Shown here piece by piece: positions 22,331-33,440 of a stretch of 64,000 nucleotides of DNA. Both the position numbers and the translations under genes were made by a program. Under the pieces are notes generated by a model. The model worked only from the letters and a program-made list of their open reading frames with translations. It ran no database searches and was not told the DNA's origin. How positions within the stretch are numbered: position 1 is the first letter of the stretch; each line of letters opens with the position of its first letter. The stretch spans positions 12,749,302 through 12,813,301 of the forward strand of contig OX422215.1 of the NCBI GenBank assembly GCA_949130495.1. Reading direction: 5' to 3'. The DNA comes from Sambucus nigra (lineage: Eukaryota > Streptophyta > Magnoliopsida > Dipsacales > Adoxaceae).

Positions 22331-23640
22331 TTAGCGGATGTGTGGAAGGCTAAATGGAAATACCTTGGCTAGGATGATGCCGTATCTAGAGCATGCATGT
22401 CGGTATTGACCGTTACGCCTGCCCTTGTGATGCGAGTAGTAAAAATGCAAGGAGTGGATAAGGACTGTCAAGACCAAGTAAACCAATTGTTGACCGATGG
22501 AGCATAGTCCTACTCTATTAGTTCGGAGGGTGGGTTATGTTTCCATGGGAGACTTATAGTCCCGGATGAGGGAGACTTAAGACGTGCTGTTATGACAAAA
22601 TCCCATGGTTCAAGATTTGCAGTACATCCAGGTGGTGACAAAATGTATTAAGACATGCATCATCAATATTGGTTGGAGGGGATGAAAAGTGACATTTCTA
22701 AATTTATCTCTCAATGCGCCACTTGTTAATTAGTGAAGGTGGACCACCAGCGACCGACTAGATTATTGCAACCGTTGGAAATACCGGTGTGGAAATCGAA
22801 AAGTATCTCAATGGATTTTATCACGGGATTGCCAATGTCGCAAAGAGGACATGATTCTATCGGGGTAATTATCGATCGTTTAGCTAAATCGACGCACTTC
22901 TGACCAGTACGAACGGATTACAATACGACAGGTTATGCCCAACTCTTTTTGAGGAAATTTTGAAACTTCATGGGGTGCCTATCAATATAGTTTCGGATCG
23001 AGACAAATTTTTATATGCCATTTTTGGCAAAGTTTCCAAGAGGCAATGGGGACCGAATTGCGACTAAGTACATCATACCATTCGCAAACCGATGGGAAAA
23101 CGGAGAGGGTCAACCAAATGTTGAAAGATATGCTTCACATGTGCATACTTGATTTGAAAGGAGGGCGGGAGAAATACCTTCCGTTGGTCAAATTTTCATA
23201 TAATAATTCGTACCAGTTTACGATAGGTATGGCACCCTATGAGGCATTGTATGGACGATCATGTAGATCACCTACTTATTGGTTTGAAGTAGGAAACAAT
23301 AAGCTCCTTGGACCTGAAATGATCCAAGTCACCTCTGCGAAGATTGTGCTCATTTGAAATCGCATATGAATTGCTCAAGATCACTAGAAGATCTATGCGT
23401 ACGCAAATCGGAGGCACGTGGAATTAGAAGTGGGGGATCAAGTTTTAGTGAGGGTGTAACCGATGAAAGGCGTGATGCGATTCGAAAAGAAGGGCAAACT
23501 TGTTCCGCACTATGTATGCCCTTTTCCCATTATTGTAATGGTAGGCCTCGTAGCTTATCAACTTGCATTGCCGGAACATCTATGATAAATTCATGATGTA
23601 TTCCATGTCTTATCTTTAAAGAAGTATAAAAGATGTGAGA
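22331..23640 (+). pseudogene. int: E2 integrase
   Basis: The zinc region appears near 22650-22730 (HHQYWLEGMKSDISKFI, then CATC). The core begins [20 protein letters not shown] near 22808. The central Asp motif (SDRD, 22996-23007) is present. The final segment 23046-23357 is open and reads TSYHSQTDGKTERVNQML, with the catalytic Glu retained, then the family block APYEALYGRSCRSP. The C-terminal GPF-type part after 23360 is frameshifted. Confidence 0.88.
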
Positions 23641-23890
23641 TAGCTCATTCACATGTTCCATTGGACGATATCGAGTTATAACCTGATATTTCGTATGAGG
23701 AACAACCGGATGCCAATATAGACCACGGTGGGCGTAGACTAAGATCGAAAGTGGTGACCTTGGTTCGAGTCTAGTGGGGTCACTACAATACTAATGAATC
23801 AACTTGGGAATGAGAGGAGGATATCCAAGAGAAGTAACCACACCACTTTTTACCAGGTACGCCAAATTTTGAGGGCAAAATTCCCTTGTA
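23641..23890 (+). pseudogene. E2 chromodomain-like C-terminus of pol
   Basis: The reading around 23730-23835 is LRSKVVTLVRV, TAG, WGHYNTNESTWE, TGA, EEDIQE. It aligns with the intact E4 version LVRVQWGNHNVDESTWEREE, so the two stops sit at a Gln and an Arg codon. Chromodomains of this type are thought to steer integration toward particular chromatin. Pol ends FEGKIPL and TAA, directly against the purine tract. Confidence 0.82.
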
Positions 23891-23899
23891 AGGGGGGAG
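23890..23899 (+). other. E2 polypurine tract
   Basis: AAGGGGGGAG, two bases before the 3' LTR. Confidence 0.9.
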
Positions 23900-23901
23900 T
23901 A

Positions 23902-26461
23902 TGTAATACCCCTTACTTTTGAGTAATTATTTTTATAATTGAATTGCCATGTGGGTTAGTAATATAAAATAAAGGAAATAGAGGTAAATATTAATTTAAG
24001 TAATTTAAGAATTAATATTTATGAGTATTGCATATTTACCTTTACGTGAATGTAAATAGTGTAATATTATGTTATGTTAAGTCGTTGGGCTCTAAAACGA
24101 TGGTTATGATTTATATTCCATTCGAGTTATTATTAGAATGTTAATATGACGTTGGAATAGAAGATAATGAACGATATTCCGAATGCTAGTTTAGAGGGCA
24201 CAGTTAGTCCGAAAAGGGTCGTGATAGTCAAAATAAGTGTGAGGGTTGTTTTTGGGTTCCGGGGGGTACTTTTGGCTAGTTATGACTTAAATAAAAGGTA
24301 CGAATCATTTTAAGTGTGTAGTAGAATTTAATGTTGGGCCTAATGTAATTGAGTTATAATTAGGTATTTAAGTCTTGCAAGAGAAATTATACCTCATTTG
24401 TGTATCTTTTAAACCTAGAAGTTAGAGATAAGTGAGAGCTTGAGAGAAAGGAGAGAAAAGAGGAGATTTTGTCATTTCAAGCTTAGAATCATTGCCACGA
24501 AGAGAAATCCGAGGCTATAATCTTGAGGCAAGTTATTATACTTGCAATACCATATGATGATGTTGACTAAATGGTGTAATTAGTTATTATTCTTTAGATT
24601 TAACCTATATAGGGTTTTGATTGAGTTTGTTGTTCAAATCTTCCCCTAGATAAGTTAAATATGATTTGCGTGTTGAATATTGGGAGGTGATCATATATAA
24701 ATGACTTGTTCATAATATTTGTTGATGATAGTTGGTGTAGAGGGAAGAATAAGAATTGGAGATTTAGGTTTCATAAGAAAAATGGGGGATGGCCGACTTT
24801 TCTGGTGCGATTGGTCGACCATGGCAAGCTGCCGGTCGATCGAGCCTAAAGGGAAAAGCCTATTGGTTGGTTCGCAAGGCAAATTCCAAATACGCGGTCG
24901 ACCGGGGGTCAGGGGCTGATCGAACGGTACTCTGTTTTTAGCCCAAGTTTAGGATTCTTTTATATCCCATTTCTCTTAGGTTTAAGTCTTAGGAACCTTT
25001 TCTTCGTATGTATTAAGAAGTAATAGGACCTCATATAAGGAGAGAGGTACACTAGGATAGTACGAGAGTGTACGGGCTTAATTCGAGAACTATTTATAAG
25101 GGTATAATGTCTCATTTTGTCTAGTAAATGAGATTAGGACTAGTATAGAGTCGGGTAGTGTGTGTTGGACCTTTGGGGGCTAGTATGATGATAATGATCT
25201 CTTCTAGCCAAATTTGTATATACTTATGGTTTCAGAATTTAAGGATCATATGTTTAACTTAATATAGTTTGCAACTATGGCACATTTACACACTATCTAA
25301 ATGCTATCATAGGGGAAGTACGCGATAGAGGTGAATACCCTAGTTAATGATGCAGGGAGAGTATAGTCCTCAGACCATGATACCGATTGTTATGTTGTAT
25401 GATTGTATAGTTCTAAGTGAGGTAATTTCGGGTATGGTATTGACTCACTATCGAACCTATATGTCCGCTTTCCACGCATTGCGATTTTAGATACCCAGGT
25501 GGTCTTGGTCATAGGCCCTAGAAGATGATAGTATTTAAGGGCGCATCCTGTGGGGTAACTCCCGGAAGGATGGTCTTAGAGCCGTTACTATTATGGTTGT
25601 AGTTGTTCTCATGGAAATAGTATTTCACTGGAATGATTAATTGATTTAAGAAAATTATGAATCAACTTTAATTGCCCATGGTCCCTAATGATTATTGACT
25701 TGTAAATATATCTCCAATTGGTAAACTTGGTATATGGAATATAGTTAGGTTACTCCTATTAAGTAGTTGGGTAGTTTAACTTAACATGAATTGTACGCGT
25801 TAGGATGTTCACTTTGAAGGGAGGTGAGGATGATTCTTTGAATGAAGAGTGAATCTTATTTGTTTATAAAAGTAAAATTCATAACTGTCATGCATTTTAT
25901 TCACATGTATATAATATCAAATCGGGACCTGGCCTGTTTATATTTCTTCTTCTTGTGTGGCTATTATATATGTTCAGGTGTCCCGCCGCATAGGTGCCCG
26001 CTTTGACTTTCCTTCCCAGTGTTAAGGAGCTACGACATTTTGTGGATGTTATAGGATTTTTGTAGTAGACGCTTCATTTCCTTTTTTTTATTCTAGTCAT
26101 GATCCGTTTGTATATTCGGGCGTGTTGCCCAGGTTTAGTATCTATACATACTGTCATACTTGGTGAAATCTTTTGTATGTATTCTATTAACCGACAACTT
26201 ATTCGATAATGTTTTGCAGGAATGTTGTTAAACTGTTATATATGGGTATATGTCAACCTTTTGTTATTAACCGGATGCTGTAAATTGTTTTTATCAAATT
26301 TTCAAAATTATATATATGAAATACGTTTTCAAAAAAAATATTTGGTAGTTGTCTCGTATTATTATTATGCAAAAGTGATGCCAAGAATGAACCATTTAAG
26401 ATTCCTATTCTATTGACTTGATTGGCTGGCCACCTCTTATTTTAATAAGCGGGGTATCACA
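23902..26461 (+). repeat. E2 3' LTR
   Basis: A 2,560-bp LTR starting TGTAATACCCC and ending GGGGTATCACA. It matches the split 5' LTR. It includes the region around 25305-25380 with a GCAGGGAGAGTATAGTC core, shared with the solo LTR at 58205-58285. The ATT tract here is only about four units. Small frames inside are not genes. Confidence 0.92.
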
Positions 26462-27100
26462 CCTCACCCACCCTGATAACCCCCCAAAACCTACCACCTC
26501 ACCTCCACTCCACTTGCACCCTTGCATCACACGCACACAAAACAGACAACCAACCCCACCCACAAAATTCGAAACAAAAAAACAAAATCCAAGCCTACAA
26601 ATCCAAAATCGAAATCTGAAATCTACAAAAACCAAATCAAAATACCAATTCAAATCCGAAATCCAAATTTGAAACTAGTAAATATGAAAACGAAACCTTC
26701 AACTAAAAAATGAAAATCCAAATTTGACTCGAGATGTGGAGAGCGCTTGAAGTTTTTGAAATGAGTGAAGGTGGTGCGTCACGTAAAAATAGAGGTAATG
26801 TGATGGAGTGGTTTTAGTTTTTAAAAGGAGTGAAGGTTCTTTGAGGTGGGATAAAGGAAGGAGAGTAAATGTGGTGAGCCAGATTATTGGGTAAAGAGAT
26901 TAATCACAAAGTTATTGGGTTTGGGCATGAGAGGGAGAGGCGAAAATGGGGGAGTACGTGAGGGGGGGATGTTTCTGGGGTAGAGGGAGGAATGGCCATA
27001 TATACTCATACTTTAGATTTCTAAGTTTGTACCCACTTTCTAACATAATTGCATGTTTTCAATACATTGGGTTAGGACTTCTATAAGGTTTTCTTTAAAA
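26462..27100. other. Unassigned DNA with opposite strand skews
   Basis: No gene or element recognised. 26462 to about 26700 is rich in C and A (CCTCACCCACCC, AACCCCCC), and about 26720-27000 is rich in G and T/A (GTGAGGGGGGG, GGGTAGAGGGAGG). Overlapping frames at 26405-26713 are low-complexity. CCTCA at 26462-26466 would be E2's target duplication, but its partner is off-window. The DNA may be the sequence into which E2 inserted. Confidence 0.4.
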
Positions 27101-27109
27101 TATGATTCT

Positions 27110-27640
27110 TCATGATATACCACCAAAAACTTTCCTTGTATTCCTTTTACACTTTCATCGTACCTTAGCTGATAACGAACTTAAATTGATTTGCAATTTA
27201 AAACACCTGAGCTTTAATTTGATATTTTCTCAACACATACAACCTATTGTTTAAATGTAAGTCTCCACGATTGTCAACTTTTGATTTCCTTTTCTTTCAT
27301 ACCCTCCATAGATTCTTTACAACACTAGGACATTTGAATAGAAACTTGAGCCTTTCAAGTAATAATTAATAATATGATCAACCTTTATGGCCTGAAACAT
27401 TAATCCTTATAGCTTCCAAGTCATGGAGTGTGTTCCTATGTCTAGTTAAAGTCAAGTCACTACTAGAACTCATCCTACTCAAGGCATTCTCTACTAAACT
27501 GGCCTTTTAAGGATGATAGTTAATGAAAACCTTGAATTCTTTAATGAGATATATCCAACACTTCTGTATCATATTCATATCATTAATGGAGAACAAATAA
27601 GTTAAATTCTTATAATAAATATAAATCTCACAAATTTCCC
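27110..27640 (-). pseudogene. Ty3/gypsy pol fragment (RNase H end and start of integrase)
   Basis: On the minus strand, 27602-27470 reads YLFSINDMNMIQKCW, then FKVFINYHP, a stop, and KASLVENALSRM. This is the C-terminal block of gypsy RNase H (compare YHP-GK-NVVADALSR). About 330 bp further on, KEYKESFWWYIMKNHI resembles the WW..MK.DI integrase zinc-region block. Highly decayed, flanked by the LINE, with no LTR identified. It could be an old chromovirus into which the LINE inserted, or the reverse. Confidence 0.62.
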
Positions 27641-27649
27641 CATACAAAT

Positions 27650-30032
27650 AACATCTTAAAATTTTAGAGGCAAATAACTTAATATCCCAAAGGAGAATTT
27701 AGAGATGTGGAGTTGAATTCATTCCCCTACAAATTATGTTAAAATAAAAAATAATATTTATTTCAATAATCAATTCCTAAATATCATTATTGCATTTTAT
27801 AATTAACCCTTCTTTAGCTGCCTTCATTAATAATATTAATATTTTAAAAAAAAAATCCTTAGGAAACCCCCATTTCCACATCTAAAAAATCCTCCTCTTC
27901 AAACTATTTTAACATTTCTATAAAAAGCTCATCAAAATTAATTTTAAACTCGGTAAGAGAAAGAAGGAATCCATTTAAAAGATGATAATGTTCTAAACTC
28001 TAATGGAGACTTCCTATTAATAAAATTATTAATACTCTGCACAATGACATCTCCATGAACAAGATAATTAATCATGCATTGTTAAATTGTCCCATTTTTA
28101 AAAGTAACAACATTTCTTGCATTAAATAATTCTCATAATGAAATAATAGTTTTTGTTATATTAGTCCTCTCCTTATTACTCTTAAACCTATAAATCTTAG
28201 ATTTTATTGGAAAATTAAATCCAAAAGTCAAATTTAGCCTAATAATATCAATCATGTCTTTAAAATAATCACATCCTATAGAATAGTGTTCGTTGTAAAT
28301 CATCTTATCATAGAGAGTGTACAACTTAGAAGGTATAATTTGCATATCAAACAAATATCAACACTTAGTAATGCATTATGAATTAGGAACCATCTATATA
28401 TTTTGTTTTTGTGTATAAAATAAAGGCTACAAATTCTATTTCAATGAATATTCTAGGCTAGTATACTTTAACTTGCAATTAAGAATCCACTTTTACGAAT
28501 GTTTAATAGTATATTGTCCATTCTTAAGAGGGATAAAACTAGGCATGTCTACAATATTTCTAAAGGGGGAATGACTTTCTACGATGTGAGAAATAATATG
28601 AAGAGGTATATAATGACAAATAAGAGGTATGTAAATGCCAAAGATATTCTTGAACTTCTTAACCTTCACATTGGTTAAACTCTTAAAAGCATTACAACCA
28701 ATTAAATACTTTAAATAATTATTATTAATCCATTTATCATTCCAAAAAACAATATATCGATTTCCAAGAATCTAATCTATGAATTTCTTAAATTCCCAAT
28801 TTGTTTTAAAATACATTTCCAAGACAAAGAAGAAACCTTTTGTCATGATCTTGAGAGAAATTAGTTGGATTAATATAATTATCTTTCATGATTTTAATAC
28901 CATGGTTAACTTTATTAAAACATTGTTTCCAAGACATGTTTAACACAAAATTCGGATATAAAATGTTATGATCTTTTATATATATAACCCAAGACATTTA
29001 GGGGAGTATATTTTATTTTAACAAATAGTAGGTTTTATTAGAATCCTTAGTTATTCTTCAATGTTTTATTTTCCTTTTAATTTCAATTAAGAGCACGTTC
29101 GATAATATAAAACAATCCACGATGTAAGTAGTTTAAGAAGAAACAACAAAATTAATGAGACCAATTATTCAACCATAAGATAAGTAACTATTATAAAATT
29201 AAAATTTCTATTTTACATTTTAAGAACATTGTCTTTCACAAAATTCTTTTTCAATTTACTATCAAACAAAGTTATCGCAATATAATTTTCACCACCCCTA
29301 TAAAGATTTAAACCCAGTTTATCCTTTGATTTTCTCAAAGGTCAAGGATGGTAAAAAAAATGTTTTTGAGTTTTCTTTATTCACCTGCTCACCTAAACAT
29401 TCATAAAACTTGTTGATAATTTCATAATACCCTTCTTAATTATTCTAATATAAATAAGGTTTCTTCACTTTAATACATTACTAATATTAGATTTTAGGCT
29501 TGAATACAACTTTGTTTAAAAAATAGACATTGCTCCAACCCGTTAGAACAACCTTTAACTTTGAGAGAATAATGAAGACAGAACACAAGGGATATCCTTG
29601 TCTAAGTTGTTTAAAAGAAAACATGACTGGAGAAATTTGGATACTCGATAGTAAGTTAAGTGGTAGTTACATATACCATGTAACTATGAATCGATAATTT
29701 AGGAAAATTATGTCTAGCGAACACTTTCTCAAAAATAATTTCGCTAAATTTGACCATAAGCCTTAATACGATGCTACTCTTTTGATATTTAGGTCACTTC
29801 GAATAATGAATAATTCATGTGCTAGAAGCACATTATCTTAGATATGCCTATTAGAATTTAAATTGTTTTGAAAAAGTGAAATCACCTTCTCAAAAAGAGG
29901 CTTGACTTTATTAATAATTAAGGGAGGAATAATCCTCTAAGTTGATTTACATAATCTAGTACATCTAAAATAGTTAGCTCTAGAAGGATTATCTATTTTA
30001 GGAATCATCAAAATATTAGTCATGTTGATCTC
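27650..30032 (-). pseudogene. L1-type LINE ORF2 remnant, cut by E4
   Basis: LINE reverse transcriptase read from 30032 downward: MTNILMIPKIDNPSRANYF, then RIIPPLIINKVKPLFEKVIS and DNVLLAHELF near 29850-29830. These are the standard plant L1 RT blocks. Further down, KQLRQGYPLCSVFIIL (about 29620-29570) is the G-LRQG-PLSP block. The C-terminal region includes VFWNDKWINNNY near 28770-28730 and KNGQYTIKHS near 28520. A faint RNase H-like GGFFRCGNGGFL is near 27880-27845. Stops and frameshifts are everywhere. The N-terminal half is missing because the E4 LTR begins at 30033; it may lie beyond E4, outside the window. I did not find a poly-A tail. Confidence 0.75.
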
Positions 30033-32963
30033 TGTGACACCTCGCCTATTAAAATAATGTGTGGCCATCCCTCTACCAAAATAAAACGTTGTTCTCATTT
30101 GGTTCATTCTTAGAATAACTTTCGAAAAACATTTTCAAAGTTACAAACCACCTAATATTTTAAATAAACCGGCGCCAAATTATATCTTTCATTATAACGA
30201 CATGCGGAAATAAAACAATAACCAAACCATCCATAATATAATAATCTGAATCAATCACACGACAGATATATAAATGAATAATACCGAATAAACCATAGAT
30301 TCCAAAAAAAATGATCCCACTACAATCTGGAGTAAATAAAATTGAATCTCAACAATAGTTTAATAAATAAACTGAAATACTAAAGAGTCTGAAGGGGAGA
30401 CATGTCAAAATGAAATACTGAAAGAAATTCCTAAAGTAGGAATGAATAAACTGGCTCGTCTAAAGCAACTCTTGCAAGCCTCCACAAGTGTTGCAGCTAC
30501 GCAACCCTGGAAAGATACTCAAGCTTGGCGTTTCTGTGGCTGGACACCTAAAAGGTTTTGGAAAAAAATATTTGACACGGGTCAGAGCCTAGGAAAATAT
30601 TTTGAAAATATTTTGCAAGTATATAAATCACAGTTTAAATCAATTATTAGATACACATGTTAGTTCAGTGTACACTCCCTTGAGTTTTCTCACCTATCAA
30701 CTAATGTGAACACCTAACGTATCCTACCTAGATATGCTACCAACCCAACTAGATAATGTATCTAACTATCCACAACGGTCTAGCTCCATCATATAACCCA
30801 TACGACATGCTATCACAGTATCAATAATTAATATTACCCGCGTATTATTATTGAATCATTTATTGAAGTCTCTCTACTTTAATTTCTTTTAGATATACAC
30901 AATCTATCAGTTTTACTATCACACATAAGTAGATAAATCACACTTGTATATATTAATCACACATACAATATATACAACTATAGCATCCACAGAATATCCC
31001 CTCATGATGCTAGCATTCTCTATTATCAAATCCATGTACATCTCGTACAAAATCAAGGACTATTGGTTCGGAATGTCTCCTCGAACCCAAAATCAATCAA
31101 CACACAATGGAGGCGAACATGGTTCTAAGCCTTTGGGATACGAACATACCTAACGTACACAAATGACATGTCGGTACCACAAATATATTACACATAGTGA
31201 GCCTCCATAAGTTCCATGTTCCGGGGCACGCATCCATACCTCACTGGAATCGTCAATATGGGATCCCACTATATGCAGAAACCTCCTGATAGCAGGCAGA
31301 GTAGGTATGTTCACACACATAATAAAATCACAACAATAGGTATTCACTCAACCTATATATACACATATTTTCATTACATATACACAACCTAACATATCAA
31401 GCGTATATAGTATTTATCTCTCTTGAATACTCAATATACTAAATAATTCTCACATAGTATTTACTTTATAATTTTTTGGGCATCACTCGCTACCCAAAGG
31501 GTCCCATATATCCCTTACGTTAATTCAGTTGGCATACATCTCTATGCTACTAATTTAAGTCTTAGCTTATCATTCACTCTTCTCATAACCTAAATTGTAA
31601 ACTCCTGATACGTCCCTCAATCAGTTAAGCATCGTCGATCTAAGTCTTAATTTACCCTCACTGAGAATAATGGAGTCTAGATTTTATTACCTACTGACCT
31701 TCCCTAGTCTTTGTACAATTACTAAATTTACCCCATAATTTTACCATAATTAATTTCCTAAAAATTCATCCAATAAAAATTTGGGGCATATTAGTTAACC
31801 CGAACGGGTTCTTGTATGGGTCCAAACCGGTTCTAGGTGGTAGTCGAACCGATTCAAAACCCCTGACAGTTTATCTTCTTCACTATTATGGATTTCCATA
31901 ATTTTTAACCATCACAACCACCATGAATCATACCCAAGCACCAATACAATTTATCCCAACATCAAATATGAGTCTATAAACTAGTTCTAACGAATTTCTA
32001 TCATTAAAATATCATTAAATTCATAATTCTCAAGAATTTATCAAAGGTTCTTCTACACAAACCCCGGTTCATCTCTTCCTCATGCTTAATAATTCATATT
32101 TCCCGATTTCTCTTATATTCATCAGTAGACATGATTTGATTTCGTACTACTAATATACATGGATTCATTCTACATGCAACCGTATCTAAATTATGAGTTC
32201 TATTCATTAAATCCCGAGAACATCATCAATTATCATCAAATTGAAAACCCTACACTACATGGGTATTATAACTCATTAAAAATATGCAAGATAAACACGT
32301 GTCTTATCAATTGTATGTATGATTTCATGTTGTGAGTGATGACAATGCCTCCTTTCCTCCCGATTTCCCTCCGATGGTAAAGATGATGCAAGAAAGGTGT
32401 TGGATCCTCCAAGAACCTCTCTTCTTCCTCTCTAATGGCCTCTCCTATCCCTTTTTTGATTTCTTAGGGTTAGAATATGTTATGTTGCTACCCCAACTAG
32501 TTAAACTTAGGTTTTAATCCCAGTTCCTAAAACTAGGCTAACGGGCCAAGTCCAAATGATCTGAACACTCCCGTGTGGGATCGATTATGACTAAAAAGGC
32601 ACCGGAATCCAATTACACCCCCGAGTATACTATTCAAACTATCTCGACCCATTCAGAATCATCCGTGACCTCAAAATCACCATTCGAGTCACTTTACAAT
32701 AATTTCTATCTCGACCCCAATTAGTCTACACGCGACTCCCGATAGAGATAAAATACTGCTATTTCACTATCACTTGCTATGACGTTAAATAATCATCTAC
32801 TATTCACTTAGTAATTTTATTCCATAAATATTAACCATTATCTCTCTCGATTAATATTTCATCTAACACATAATAATTAATTAAATTAAATTATGGCACA
32901 CGTGTAATTTGAAAATACCAAAATTAATTACATTATAAATACTCAGAAATATGGTGTGTTACA
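30033..32963 (-). repeat. E4 3' LTR
   Basis: 2,931 bp. On the minus strand it starts TGTAACACACCATATTTC at 32963 and ends GGTGTCACA at 30033. It is related to, but distinct from, the solo LTR at 54237-59450 (shared TGTAACACMYCATATTT start and GTCACA end). Frames within it (30442-30663, 31150-31347, 32332-32517) are not genes. Confidence 0.9.
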
Positions 32964-32976
32964 CATTTCTCCGCTT
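32964..32976 (-). other. E4 polypurine tract
   Basis: On the minus strand AAGCGGAGAAATG precedes the LTR start, right after the pol terminus FEDEIPL and its stop. Confidence 0.75.
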
Positions 32977-33041
32977 ACAAAGGAATTTCGTCCTCAAACT
33001 TAGGATGTACTTGAAGCGAACAACTTTGGATACTACTCTCA

Positions 33042-33440
33042 CATGTCCTCCTCCCGCTCCCACGTTGACTCGTCAACATTGTGGTTCCCCCACTGAACTC
33101 GAACCAAGAGTATCACCTTAGGCCGACGCTTACGCTCATTACGATCAAGTATAGCCACTAGTCTCTCCTCAAATGAGATATCTAGCTGTAAGTTTATCTC
33201 CTTTAAGGGAACATGCAAAAAAATCTATCTCTCTCCTCCAGTACCTCTTCAGAAATGACACATGGAACACATCGTGGATCTACTGCAAATGCTATGGTAG
33301 GACCAGCTTATACAAAACTGGTCCCACCCTCTCAATAATCGAGAAAGGCCCCGTATATATCGGCTCTAGCTCCCCTTTCTTGGTGAACATCATGAAGGCC
33401 TTCATGGGGAAATTCACAAAAAATCCTGAACACTGATGTC
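33042..33440 (-). pseudogene. E4 integrase C-terminus and chromodomain
   Basis: Read on the minus strand from 33440: SPMKAFMMFTKKGELEPIYT, then GPFSIIERVGPVLYKLVLP. This is the GPF/Y-type end of chromovirus integrase. It then has TAG, HLQ, TAG, IHDVFHVSFLK. After a gap the chromodomain-like tail at 33180-33042 is open: RRPKVILLVRVQWGNHNVDE, then STWEREEDM. This is the best preserved chromodomain in the window and the reference for reading the E2 copy. Confidence 0.88.

Noticed and set aside
26405..26713. Overlapping frames on both strands
   Set aside because: Low-complexity products (Pro/Thr/Lys or Gly/Val/Phe-rich) of skewed DNA; no motif, partly inside the E2 LTR end.
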